A stretch of 64,000 bases of DNA from Leifsonia xyli subsp. cynodontis DSM 46306 (GTDB taxonomy: Bacteria; Actinomycetota; Actinomycetes; Actinomycetales; Microbacteriaceae): the NCBI RefSeq assembly GCF_000470775.1, contig NC_022438.1:558001-622000 (forward strand). The letters are read 5' to 3'. Positions 1-7,580 of the stretch are shown here, in pieces. Under the pieces are notes generated by a model. The model did no database searches, was not told the DNA's origin, and saw only the letters and a program-made list of their open reading frames with translations. Numbering within the stretch: position 1 is the stretch's first letter; each line of letters starts with the position of its first letter. The position numbers and the translations under genes were made by a program.

Positions 1-1280
1 GCAGCCGCGGGATCTGCCGTCGGCGTCTGCGCGGGGGCGGGGAGCGGGGGCGCTGCGGGCGTCGAGACGGGAGCGGGCGGTGTCGTCGCCGGGGTGGGAG
101 GCTCGGCCGTCGGCTCAGCGGGGCCGGCCGGCCCGTTCGGCGGTGTCGCCGGCTCCGGCTCACGGGGCCGCGGTGCGCTGGGCTTCGGAGCGCTGGGCTC
201 CTGTGCGGCGGGCGGCGGCGAGGTCTCCGCGGCGCCCGGCGCTTCGGCGAAGAGTCCCGGGCCGAGAATGAGGGCTCCGGCCACGGCGGCGGCGAGCAGC
301 GCGCCGCCGGCTGTGAGACCGGCGATCGTCATACCGGACATGGCAGCGCCGCCGGCCGAGCTCGTCCCGCTCGAAGCGGCCGAGCCTGTGCCGGCCGAAC
401 CACCGGCCGCGCCCGTCCCGGCCGCCGTTGCGCCCACGGTCACCGATCCGGGTAGCGCCGCCCCCGCCGAACCGAGCGCGTAGCCCACCGCGTTCGCTCC
501 GGTCTGCGCCCACGCGGTGTACGCGGCCGTCCCGCCGACGCCGACCGCCAGGGGGAGCAGCACCAGCGCCAGCCGGCTGCCGATGTCCTTCGCCTCTTCG
601 GCGACGATGGCGCAGCGGGCGCAGTCCGCCAGGTGGGACTCGATCTTGGCGGTGTCGCGTTTGCCGAGGCCGTTCCGTGCGTAGGCACCGAGGCGGTCCG
701 TGGCCCAGCGGCACTCGGAGTCTTCGGGGCTGTTCGCGATGTGGGCCTGCACCCATGCCTGCCGCAGTCCTTCGCGGGCTCGGTAGGCGAGCGCGGCGAC
801 AGCGCTGGCCGACATCCCGAGCAGGGGTGCGACATCGGCCGGCTTCATGGCCTCGACCTCGCAGTACCAGAGCACCTCCTGCCAGCGCGAGGGGAGCGAA
901 CGGAAGGCCTGGGCTGTCAGTGAGCGGTCGAGCTCGGCGAGTGCATAGTCCTCGTCGAAGGCTGGATCTGCGAGGGATGCGGTGTCGTCGATGGGCGTCT
1001 CGCGGGCTGTGCGACGGCCCCAGGTGGAGGCGACGTTGCGGACGGTGGTGAAGAGGTAGGCCCGGAAGGACCCGATGGGTCCGTGGCCGCGGGAGAGGGC
1101 GTGGAAGATTTTGGCGTACGCCTCCGCGACGAGATCGTCGGCGTCGATGCTCGTGAAGCCGTGCGCGACCGTCCGGCCCGCCCGGGCGTGCCGGCGCCAG
1201 AGCTCCCCGAAGGCCGTGCTGTCGCCCGAGCGCGTGAGGTCCACCAGATCGGCGTCGGAGAGATCGGTCACAGAGGGCAT
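1..1280 (-). CDS. Sigma-70 family (ECF-like) sigma factor with zinc-finger/membrane tail, partial
   Basis: The reverse strand reads open from an ATG at 1280 to the window edge (over 425 codons). Residues 1-95 resemble sigma region 2, with an acidic helix DADDLVAEAYAKIF and the stretch YLFTTVRNVAS. Residues about 120-175 resemble region 4 (SLPSRWQEVLWYCEVE, then a helix-turn-helix GMSASAVAALAYRAREGL). After it come a zinc-finger-like H216-x3-C220-x2-C223, a hydrophobic segment near 235-258, a second near 305-328, and a long Pro/Ala/Thr-rich tail that leaves the window. Sigma and anti-sigma-like parts in one chain suggest a membrane-tethered regulator acting at the cell envelope (inference). 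No strong Shine-Dalgarno is visible. An ATG four bases upstream is in another frame and gives only a shadow ORF. The true C-terminus is not in the window. Confidence 0.8.
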   Translation of the reverse strand, partial: MPSVTDLSDADLVDLTRSGDSTAFGELWRRHARAGRTVAHGFTSIDADDLVAEAYAKIFHALSRGHGPIGSFRAYLFTTVRNVASTWGRRTARETPIDDTASLADPAFDEDYALAELDRSLTAQAFRSLPSRWQEVLWYCEVEAMKPADVAPLLGMSASAVAALAYRAREGLRQAWVQAHIANSPEDSECRWATDRLGAYARNGLGKRDTAKIESHLADCARCAIVAEEAKDIGSRLALVLLPLAVGVGGTAAYTAWAQTGANAVGYALGSAGAALPGSVTVGATAAGTGAAGGSAGTGSAASSGTSSAGGAAMSGMTIAGLTAGGALLAAAVAGALILGPGLFAEAPGAAETSPPPAAQEPSAPKPSAPRPREPEPATPPNGPAGPAEPTAEPPTPATTPPAPVSTPAAPPLPAPAQTPTADPAA

Positions 1281-1466
1281 CCATCGATTCTGCTCGATCA
1301 GCGAATGAGATGTTCGAAATTCATTGTTTCAGGAGGTGAAGGAATATGAACAAGTCGCGTCATGGATGGGGAGGTCGATGGTCTCTTATCGTGTGGCGCG
1401 CTTCGCGGAGCGGATCGCCACAGTGTGTGACCGGCGACCCGAGCGCCGATCACACCGGGGAGGTCC

Positions 1467-1494
1467 GGGGCCGGGTTCGTCAGAATCCGGCCCC
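1467..1494 (-). terminator. Hairpin downstream of nagA
   Basis: GGGGCCGGGTTC (1467-1478) pairs with GAATCCGGCCCC (1483-1494), with one G-U pair, around the loop GTCA. It lies about 20 bases past the nagA stop in the 233-base gap before the sigma gene, so it could end nagA transcription. There is no clear T-run, so an intrinsic terminator is only a possibility. Confidence 0.45.
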
Positions 1495-1513
1495 CGCACC
1501 CGCGCTGGGCACA

Positions 1514-2683
1514 TCAGGACCGGGCGACCGGCGAACCGGCCGCCCACACCTGCACCACCCGGAAGTCGTCGTCCAGCAACACCGCGTCCGCCGCGAACCC
1601 GGCGGCGAGTCGGCCGAACTCGTCCCCGCGGCCGATGGCCGTGGCGGGCGTCTCGGTGAGGGCGAGCACGGCGTGCTCGACACCAATCCCCACCTCCGTC
1701 ACGGCCCGGCGCAGAGCGTCGTCCAGCGTCAGCGTCGAACCCGCGATCGAGCCGCCCTCGGCCAGCCGGGCGACGCCGCCGCGCACCTCGACCGCAAGCG
1801 AGCCCAGCAGATAGTCCCCGTCCGCTGACCCGGCGGCGGCCATCGCGTCTGTGATCAGGGCGATGCGGCCGGGGGCCGATGCGAACAGCATCCGCACGAC
1901 CTCGGGGTGTACGTGCGTGCCGTCGTTGATCACCTCGAGCGTCACGCCCGGGGTGCGCGTCGCCGCCGCCACCGGGCCGGGCGCGCGGTGGTGGAGGCCA
2001 TCCATCGCGTTGAAGGCGTGGGTCAGGATGCGGGCGCCCGCCTCGAACGCCGCCAGCGTCTGCCCGTAGTCGGCGGCGGTGTGCCCGACTGCGACAGCGG
2101 CGCCGGCCTCCGCGAAGGCGCGCACGGCCGCCATCCCGCCGGGGAGCTCCGGCGCGATCGTGATCTGCCGCAGGGTGCCGCCGGCGGCGTCGAGCAGCAG
2201 CGCGATGTCGTCGCCGGTGGCCGGGCGGAGGAGCCCGGGGTCGTGCGCCCCCTTGTGCCCCACGTCGAGGAACGGGCCTTCCAGGTGCGAGCCTAGGACG
2301 CGCGGGTCGTTCGCCGCGAGCTCCCTCACACCGCGGAGGCGCTCCGCCAGCTGCGGCACCGAAGCGGTCACCAGCGAGATCACCGCACGGGTCGTCCCGT
2401 GCCGGCCGTGGAGGTCCAGCGCCGCACGGATCGCGTCGGGGCCGTCGTCGAAGCTCGTGCCCCCGCCGCCGTGGCTGTGGATGTCGACGAAGCCGGGCGT
2501 CAGCCAGCTGCCGTCGGCGTCGGTGACGATCGCCTCCGGGTCGCCCGCGACCGCGGCACGCCAGGTGTCACCGGCCCCGGTCTCGGCGATCCTGTCGCCC
2601 GCGAAGCGGACCCAGCCGGTGTGCGTGATTCGGCCCTCGCTGACGAGGCGGGCTGAGTGGATGAGGTGAGTGGACATCCCCAC
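1514..2683 (-). CDS. nagA: N-acetylglucosamine/galactosamine-6-phosphate deacetylase
   Basis: Amidohydrolase of about 387-389 residues, the usual NagA size. It removes the acetyl group from an N-acetyl-hexosamine-6-phosphate in the cytoplasm. Visible family motifs are the metal-binding PGFVDIHSHGGGG near residue 65, the HLEGPFLD loop with its metal-binding Glu near 130, the histidines of GHTAADY and THAFNAMDGLHHR, the substrate loop INDGTHVHP, and the catalytic Asp in ITDAM. The GTG at 2683 and the ATG at 2677 are both possible starts; the ATG fits NagA proteins that begin MST. It lies 177 bases downstream of the DeoR gene on the same strand, as the last gene of an amino-sugar operon. The aldolase and kinase neighbours suggest GalNAc-6-P (AgaA role) as well as or instead of GlcNAc-6-P. 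The reading frame is intact. Confidence 0.92.
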   Translation of the reverse strand: MGMSTHLIHSARLVSEGRITHTGWVRFAGDRIAETGAGDTWRAAVAGDPEAIVTDADGSWLTPGFVDIHSHGGGGTSFDDGPDAIRAALDLHGRHGTTRAVISLVTASVPQLAERLRGVRELAANDPRVLGSHLEGPFLDVGHKGAHDPGLLRPATGDDIALLLDAAGGTLRQITIAPELPGGMAAVRAFAEAGAAVAVGHTAADYGQTLAAFEAGARILTHAFNAMDGLHHRAPGPVAAATRTPGVTLEVINDGTHVHPEVVRMLFASAPGRIALITDAMAAAGSADGDYLLGSLAVEVRGGVARLAEGGSIAGSTLTLDDALRRAVTEVGIGVEHAVLALTETPATAIGRGDEFGRLAAGFAADAVLLDDDFRVVQVWAAGSPVARS

Positions 2684-2759
2684 AACCTACGCGACGCGGG
2701 CGCTGAGTGCCTTTCCTTCCGTCCACGCCGGGCTGTCCCGATCCCACCGGTCTGTCTCC

Positions 2760-2810
2760 TCGGAAAGGGAGGAGATTCGGGAGGATGTCGGCGCGAATTC
2801 CTCCGTTCCC
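2760..2810. repeat. Dispersed intergenic repeat, copy A
   Basis: This stretch contains GGAAAGGGAGGAGATTCG, then GAGGATGTCGGCGCGAA and a TCCTCCGTTCCC tail. A close relative lies at about 35908-35960 on the same strand with the same blocks in the same order and roughly 80% identity by eye. Both sit in gaps between genes. This copy fills the 177-base gap between the DeoR gene and nagA. Confidence 0.6.
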
Positions 2811-2860
2811 TGTGGCCGTCGCTCGGGGGGAGGGGGGAGGAGGGCAGGGCAGGGGCGCGC

Positions 2861-3646
2861 TCAAGCGACGATGACACCGACGCCGTGCTCCGCGAAGGCG
2901 GCTCGCTGCTCGTCGGTGATGCCGTCGTCTGTGATCAGCGTCGTCAGAACCGCGGGTCCGCCGAGGGTCGCGAACGCCGTCCGGCCGATCTTTCTGGAGT
3001 CGGCCACGATCACCGCGCGCGTCGCCCGCCGTGCCATCAGCGAGTTCACGCTCGCTTCGCCCTCGTCGTGGACGGTCGCGCCGACGAGCGGGTCGATCCC
3101 GTTCACGCCGATGAACGCGATGTCCAGGGTGATCTTCTCCAGCACGACATCGCTGTACGGCCCGACCAGTTCGTACGAGCGGGCATGCACGACACCGCCG
3201 GTGACGACGGTCTTGATCTGCGGCCGCATCACGAGCTGCGCCGCGATGTTGATGGCGTTCGTCACGATCGTCAGCGTGGGATGGGGCGACGGCTCCATGA
3301 GGTCCGGTCGCGATCCCAGCACGGTTGCGACGGCGGTGCTCGTCGTCCCGCCGCACAAGCCCACCACCGCGCCGCGCGGGACGAGCGCGCTGGCCGCCTG
3401 CGCGATCCGCAGTTTCTCCGGCGCGCGCTGTTCGCGCTTGTAGCGGATCGGGAGGTCGTAGGCCACCGATTGCCCGACCGCTCCGCCCCGCGTGCGCGTC
3501 AGTAGCCGCTGCGAGGCGAGCGCGTCGAGGTCGCGTCGCGCGGTCGCCGCCGAGACATCGAGCTTCGTCACGATGTCCTCCACCTCGATCTGACCGGAGC
3601 CGGCCAGCAGGTCGAGCACGGCGGTGAGCCGTTCCGCCCGGTTCAT
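2861..3646 (-). CDS. DeoR-family transcriptional repressor (AgaR-like)
   Basis: 261 residues, the standard DeoR-family length. The N-terminal winged helix (RAERLTAVLDLLAGSGQIEVEDIVTKLDVSAATARRDLDAL split over residues 3-45) is followed by the signature LTRTRGGAV. The C-terminal DeoR sensor domain shows GGTTSTAVA near residue 100, IVTNAINIA and IAFIGVNGID. Proteins of this family usually sense a sugar phosphate. The ATG overlaps the stop of the upstream aldolase gene by four bases, so it is co-translated with the pathway it probably represses. An inverted repeat at 7260-7283, at the operon head, is a candidate operator. Intact. Confidence 0.9.
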   Translation of the reverse strand: MNRAERLTAVLDLLAGSGQIEVEDIVTKLDVSAATARRDLDALASQRLLTRTRGGAVGQSVAYDLPIRYKREQRAPEKLRIAQAASALVPRGAVVGLCGGTTSTAVATVLGSRPDLMEPSPHPTLTIVTNAINIAAQLVMRPQIKTVVTGGVVHARSYELVGPYSDVVLEKITLDIAFIGVNGIDPLVGATVHDEGEASVNSLMARRATRAVIVADSRKIGRTAFATLGGPAVLTTLITDDGITDEQRAAFAEHGVGVIVA

Positions 3647-4524
3647 GGCGTCGTCTCCTTCGTCCGTTCCCCCTCGCCCTCGGCGCTCGCTGCCACATCG
3701 AACAGCCGCATCAGCCGGGCCGCCTCCGCCGTCATCGCCGTGCGTCCTTCGCGCAGGTACGTCCGCGAGTCGACCGTGTCGGGATTCGCGGCGAGGTGCC
3801 TGCGGACCCCTGCGGTGAACGAGCGGTTCAGCTGGGTGGAGACGTTGACCTTGGTGATGCCCGCCCGGATCGCCGCCTCGATCGTCTCGTCCGCGGCGCC
3901 GCTCGACCCGTGCAGCACGAGCGGCACCGGAACAGCCTGCCGGAGAGTGGCCACCAGCCCGAGGTCGAGCCGGGCGGTCCGCTCCGTCATGGCGTGCGAG
4001 CTGCCGACCGCGACGGCGAGTGAGTCGACGCCGGTCTCGGCGACGAAGCGCTGCGCCTCGTGCGGTTCCGTGCGCACACCGGGAGCGTGTACCCCGTCCT
4101 TGCCGCCGATCTCGCCGAGTTCGGCCTCGACCGACACCTCGTTCGCGTGGGCGTGCTCGACGACCCGCACGGTCGCCGCCACGTTCCGCTCGTACCCCAG
4201 CGCCGCTCCGTCGAACATCACCGAGCCGAAGCCGAGGTCGATCGCGCGCCGCGTCAGCTCCTCATCCTCCGCGTGGTCCAGGTGAACGGCCGCGGACGCC
4301 GACGACCCCGCCGCGGCCGCGAGGGTCGCCGCCGCGATCGGCTCCAGCGCACCGTGGTACTTCATACAATTCTGCGAGATTTGCAGCACGACCGGCAGCC
4401 CCGTCTCCTCCGCGGCGGCGAGCAGCGCCTCGGCGGTCTCCAGATGGATGACGTTGAACGCGGCCAGTCCGGTGCGGTGGGCGACGGCTCTGCGCAGCAG
4501 GTCGAGCGTCGGGACGAGGGGCAT
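3643..4524 (-). CDS. Class II fructose/tagatose-bisphosphate aldolase (GatY/KbaY-like)
   Basis: 293-residue zinc-dependent aldolase of the FbaA/GatY/KbaY family, cleaving a ketohexose bisphosphate to dihydroxyacetone phosphate and glyceraldehyde-3-phosphate. Motifs are AFNVIHLETA near residue 22, the zinc ligands HLDHAED near 82, the glutamate loop EAELGEIGGKDG near 135, the zinc histidines near LAVAVGSSHA and LVLHGSSGAADE, and the phosphate loop ITKVNVSTQLNRSF. The operon setting beside a PfkB-type kinase, an SIS protein and a DeoR repressor favours tagatose-1,6-bisphosphate as substrate. It begins 15 bases after the stop of the broken kinase. Intact. Confidence 0.88.
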   Translation of the reverse strand: MPLVPTLDLLRRAVAHRTGLAAFNVIHLETAEALLAAAEETGLPVVLQISQNCMKYHGALEPIAAATLAAAAGSSASAAVHLDHAEDEELTRRAIDLGFGSVMFDGAALGYERNVAATVRVVEHAHANEVSVEAELGEIGGKDGVHAPGVRTEPHEAQRFVAETGVDSLAVAVGSSHAMTERTARLDLGLVATLRQAVPVPLVLHGSSGAADETIEAAIRAGITKVNVSTQLNRSFTAGVRRHLAANPDTVDSRTYLREGRTAMTAEAARLMRLFDVAASAEGEGERTKETTP

Positions 4525-4539
4525 GGGGACTCCGGTCGG

Positions 4540-5374
4540 TCAGGCGGGGACGAGGCGGGCCTCGAACTCCGCGTAGGCGGGGTCGAGCTCGCCCGCGAGC
4601 GCTGTGGCGACGGCCGCGACGGCGGCGTCACCGGCGCCCGTCGCGTTTCCCCTGAGCGGTTCGGGCAGGCGCACACCGACGGGTTCGGCTCCGGGGCGCA
4701 CGGCGAGCATTCCCTCGGCGCCGAGCGACACGAGCACCAGCCCGGCGCCGGCGTCGAGAAGGAGGCGGGCGCCGGCGACCGGGTCGTCCGTCCCGGCGGC
4801 GCCGGGCCAGCTCGCGCCGATTGGGTTTGAGCACGCTCGCCCCGGCCTCCGAGGCCGCGAGGAGCGAGCGCCCGGCCGCGTCGATGACGCTCGGAATCCG
4901 GTGGGCCAGCGCGATCGCGACCAGCTCGGCGTAGATGTCGTCGGGCGCGTCCGGTGGGAGGCTGCCCGAGCCGACGAGGGCGGTCGCGTGCCCCGCGAGC
5001 CGGTTCGCTCCCTCCCGGAGCGCGTTCCATTCGGCGGCGGACAGCGCCCCGCCGGTCTCGGTGAGGATTGTGGCGGTCCCGGCGCTGTCGTCGACGATCG
5101 CGACGGTGGTGCGGGTGGCAGCGGCGACCGGCACCAGCTCGGAGGGGACGCTGCTCGTTTCGAGATCGCCGGCCAGGCGGAGCCCGGACGCGCCGCCCGC
5201 CGTCGTGAGCGCGAACACCGCCCCGCCGGTCTGGGCGATCACCCGTGCGACGTTCAGGCCCTTGCCCTCGGCTCGAGCAGCCGGGGGAGCGACCCGGTGC
5301 GTCTCGCCGGCTTCCAGCGCGGGGACGCGGTAGGTCAGGTCGATCGCGGGGTTCGGCGTGACGGTCAGGATCAC
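4540..5374 (-). pseudogene. PfkB-family sugar-phosphate kinase (tagatose-6-P/fructose-1-P type), frameshifted
   Basis: It starts with a GTG at 5374 that overlaps the ROK-kinase stop (GTGA). The first frame reads VILTVTPNPAIDLTY, GKGLNVARVIAQTGG, SGSLPPDAPDD and VLKPNRRELA. Near 4805-4815 the homology jumps to the next frame (PGAAGTDDPVAG, LVLVSLGAEGMLAV, GNATGAGDAAVAAVA), so one indel splits the gene just before the active-site GAGD. The second part stops after GELDPAYAEFEARLVPA, roughly 30-40 residues short of the usual C-terminus, so a second lesion or deletion is likely. The family phosphorylates tagatose-6-phosphate or fructose-1-phosphate. Its loss would break the pathway between the SIS protein and the aldolase. 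Confidence 0.85.
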
Positions 5375-6342
5375 AGGGCCGGCTCCCGCGCCGTCGCGGC
5401 GAGCAGGTCTCTGGCCCGCAGCGCAGCGCCGATGACCCCGGCGTTCTCGCCGATGAGGGCCGGCAGCAGTGCGGGCCGCCGCTGGAAGGTCAGGATGGTG
5501 TCGAGCTTCTCCGCGAGCGGCACGAACAGCGCATCCCCCGCCTGTGAGAGCCCGCCCCCGATGACGATCGCCTCCGGGGCGAGCAGCGCCACCGTGTGCG
5601 AGAGGTCGAGAGCGAGCGCGTCGAGGGCGCTCTCCCAGACCCTGGTGGCGGCCGGGTCCCCGGCTTGAGCGCGCTCGAGCACCTCGCGCGCTCCCGGAAC
5701 GGAGCGACCGGTCAGCGCACTGTACCGGCGCGCGATGGCCGCGGCCGAGGCCACCGCTTCGAGACAGCCGTGTCCGCCGCACGCGCAGTCCTGCCCCTCG
5801 GCGACGCGGGAGTGTCCCATCTCGCCGGCCAGCCCTCCGCCGGCGTGCAGGCGGCCGTCCAGGAAGATCGCCCCGGCGATGCCCGTGCCGATCGCCATCA
5901 CCACCGTGTCGCGGAACGGCGCTGCGGCCCCGAGCCGGTGCTCTGCCTCGCCCGCGCCGCGCACACCGTGGCTGAACGAGACGGGCATGCCGAGCGCCGC
6001 AGAGGCGCGGTCGCGGAACGGGAAGTCCCGCCAGCCGAGGTTCTCCGCGAAGACCCCGACTCCGGTGTCGTCGTCCACCTGGCCGGGCACCAGCAGACCC
6101 GCGGCGGCCGGGCGGACGCCGGGATGCGCGCCCGCGAACCCCGCTGCGAGATCCGCCACGGCCGCGACGACGGCCTCACCGGTGCGTTCCCCCTCGAGCG
6201 GTGTGGGACGCCGTACGATTTCCGCGATCCGGCCCGCCGGGTCGATCAGCGCCGCCTTCATATCGGTGCCGCCGACATCGAACGCGAGGACGGCCTCTCC
6301 GTCGCCGAGGGGAGTGGGGGAGGGGAAAGCTGGCTGATTCAC
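5371..6342 (-). CDS. ROK-family sugar kinase (amino-sugar kinase)
   Basis: About 323 residues from the GTG at 6342, which overlaps the upstream SIS stop (GTGA) like its neighbours. The open frame runs further upstream, but that extension is Arg/Pro-rich shadow sequence. ROK motifs are present: LAFDVGGTDMKAALID phosphate loop, AIGTGIAGAIFLDG, the GEMGH metal site and the zinc motif CACGGHGCLE. ROK proteins include glucokinase, N-acetylglucosamine kinase and N-acetylmannosamine kinase. With a deacetylase and an SIS protein in the same operon, GalNAc or GlcNAc kinase is the best guess, making the 6-phosphate for NagA. No repressor-type DNA-binding domain is present. Intact. Confidence 0.87.
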   Translation of the reverse strand: MNQPAFPSPTPLGDGEAVLAFDVGGTDMKAALIDPAGRIAEIVRRPTPLEGERTGEAVVAAVADLAAGFAGAHPGVRPAAAGLLVPGQVDDDTGVGVFAENLGWRDFPFRDRASAALGMPVSFSHGVRGAGEAEHRLGAAAPFRDTVVMAIGTGIAGAIFLDGRLHAGGGLAGEMGHSRVAEGQDCACGGHGCLEAVASAAAIARRYSALTGRSVPGAREVLERAQAGDPAATRVWESALDALALDLSHTVALLAPEAIVIGGGLSQAGDALFVPLAEKLDTILTFQRRPALLPALIGENAGVIGAALRARDLLAATAREPAL

Positions 6343-7217
6343 GAGGACAGGATGACAGATCGCGTCAGGTTGCGTGGCCGGTCGGGGTCCAGCCCGGAGC
6401 GCCGGGCCCGTTCCAGGGCGACCCGTTGCGCGCGGACGAGGTCGGCCATCCCGTCGATGCCGCGGTGCTCGAAATGCGCCCCCGTGGCCGCGATGTCGTC
6501 GGCGAGGCCAGCCGGGGTGTCCCCGAACATCCAGGTCACCCGCCCGGGCGCGGCGATCGCGATCGGGCCGTGCCGGTACTCCTTGGCCGGGTACGACTCG
6601 GTCCACGACTGGGATGCTTCGCGCATCTTGAGCGCGGCCTCGTGGGCGAGCCCCACGCTCCACCCGGCGCCGAGGAACGAGTATTGGTCCGCGGTGACGA
6701 GGGTCTCGTCGAGCTCTTCCCCGATCGCGGCGCTGGCATCGTCGATGGCCGGTCCCAGATCGTGACCGAGGGAGGCGCGGATGAGCGCGAGGGCCGTCGT
6801 GGCGAAGCGCGTCTGCACCACCGAGCGCTCGTCGGCGAACGGCAGCGCGATCACGTCATCCACGAGCGTCACCAGCGGTGTCTCGGGGTCGCCGACGACA
6901 CCGACGGTGCGGGCTCCGCTCCCGGAGGCCCGCAGCCGTTCGAGCAGTTCCAGAACCTCCGTCGTCGTCCCCGAGCGGGTGAGCGCGACGACGGCATCGT
7001 AGTCGCGGTCCACGAACGCCTCGGAAGCCGTGAACGGGTCGGTCACGCCGTGCCCGGCCGTCTCGCGCAGCGCCGCGTACGACTGCGCCATGAACCAGGA
7101 CGTGCCGCAGCCGACCACGGCCACCCGCTCCCCGCTCGCCGGGAGGAGCGCCTGCTCGGCGCGCAGTCCCGCCGCACGCTCCCAGGTCTCGGGCTGCGAG
7201 CGCAGCTCGGCCTCCAT
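6339..7217 (-). CDS. SIS-domain sugar isomerase/deaminase (AgaS/GlmS-like), 5' end possibly frameshifted
   Basis: 292 residues with two SIS domains, as in AgaS and the isomerase half of GlmS. The first SIS domain has VAVVGCGTSWFMAQSYAALRE near residue 33 and ALTRSGTTTEVLE near 78; the second has FLGAGWSVGLAHEAALKMREAS followed by YPAKEYRHGP. In amino-sugar operons such proteins convert galactosamine- or glucosamine-6-phosphate to the keto-sugar phosphate plus ammonia. The ATG at 7217 is an internal-looking start. A frame beginning with GTGs at 7254 and 7245 (MSTVTDTPTR) would join the ATG frame if one G were added near 7225, giving the usual longer N-terminus. The start may therefore be mutated, or translation may begin at 7217. 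Confidence 0.82.
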   Translation of the reverse strand: MEAELRSQPETWERAAGLRAEQALLPASGERVAVVGCGTSWFMAQSYAALRETAGHGVTDPFTASEAFVDRDYDAVVALTRSGTTTEVLELLERLRASGSGARTVGVVGDPETPLVTLVDDVIALPFADERSVVQTRFATTALALIRASLGHDLGPAIDDASAAIGEELDETLVTADQYSFLGAGWSVGLAHEAALKMREASQSWTESYPAKEYRHGPIAIAAPGRVTWMFGDTPAGLADDIAATGAHFEHRGIDGMADLVRAQRVALERARRSGLDPDRPRNLTRSVILSS

Positions 7218-7580
7218 GTGCGCGCCGGGTGGGGGTGTCCGTCACTGTGCTCACTGCATATCGTCGCGGATTGCCGCGACAATGATTGCTGATGAGCGAT
7301 AAGTCTGTCTAGTGATCATCTTCGATCGTTCGGGTCGTGTTGACGCCACGGCTCCTCCCCGCATCACAGGCAACTGCTGCTAGCGTGGAACCCCTGTGCC
7401 ACCGGGTCAGAGGCGCGGGCCCAGCCGCTTCGACCGGCGATCGTCATCCCGCTTCCGGTGGTGAGCGGACTTCCGGCTGCGCTCGGGTGGCCGCACAGCC
7501 CCTCAGCATCCTGATCTCTGCACCGATCTGCCTCCCGGCGGGGCGCACCCGGGTGCCCGCACCGAGTAGCATCGGAGGCT
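7218..7580. other. Divergent intergenic region, amino-sugar operon / mannosyltransferase gene
   Basis: These 363 bases hold no convincing gene. The left part carries the probable original start of the SIS gene and an inverted repeat at 7260-7283. The right part ends in a Shine-Dalgarno (CGGAGG) for the gene at 7581. TTGACG at 7340-7345 could be a -35 box, but no well-placed -10 follows it. Confidence 0.6.
7260..7283 (-). promoter_or_regulatory. Inverted-repeat operator candidate for the amino-sugar operon
   Basis: GTCGCGG (7263-7269) and CCGCGAC (7274-7280) form a perfect inverted repeat around ATTG. With flanking bases the match extends to 9 of 10 (ATCGTCGCGG / CCGCGACAAT). It lies just upstream of the first possible start codons of the operon, where a repressor would block expression. 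Which regulator binds it is unknown. Confidence 0.45.

Noticed and set aside
160..1284. A 374-codon minus-strand ORF over the sigma gene
   Set aside because: Arg/Pro-rich shadow frame; the overlapping frame from ATG 1280 carries clear sigma-factor motifs.
7340..7368. TTGACG as a -35 box for the mannosyltransferase gene
   Set aside because: No acceptable -10 hexamer at 16-19 bases spacing.
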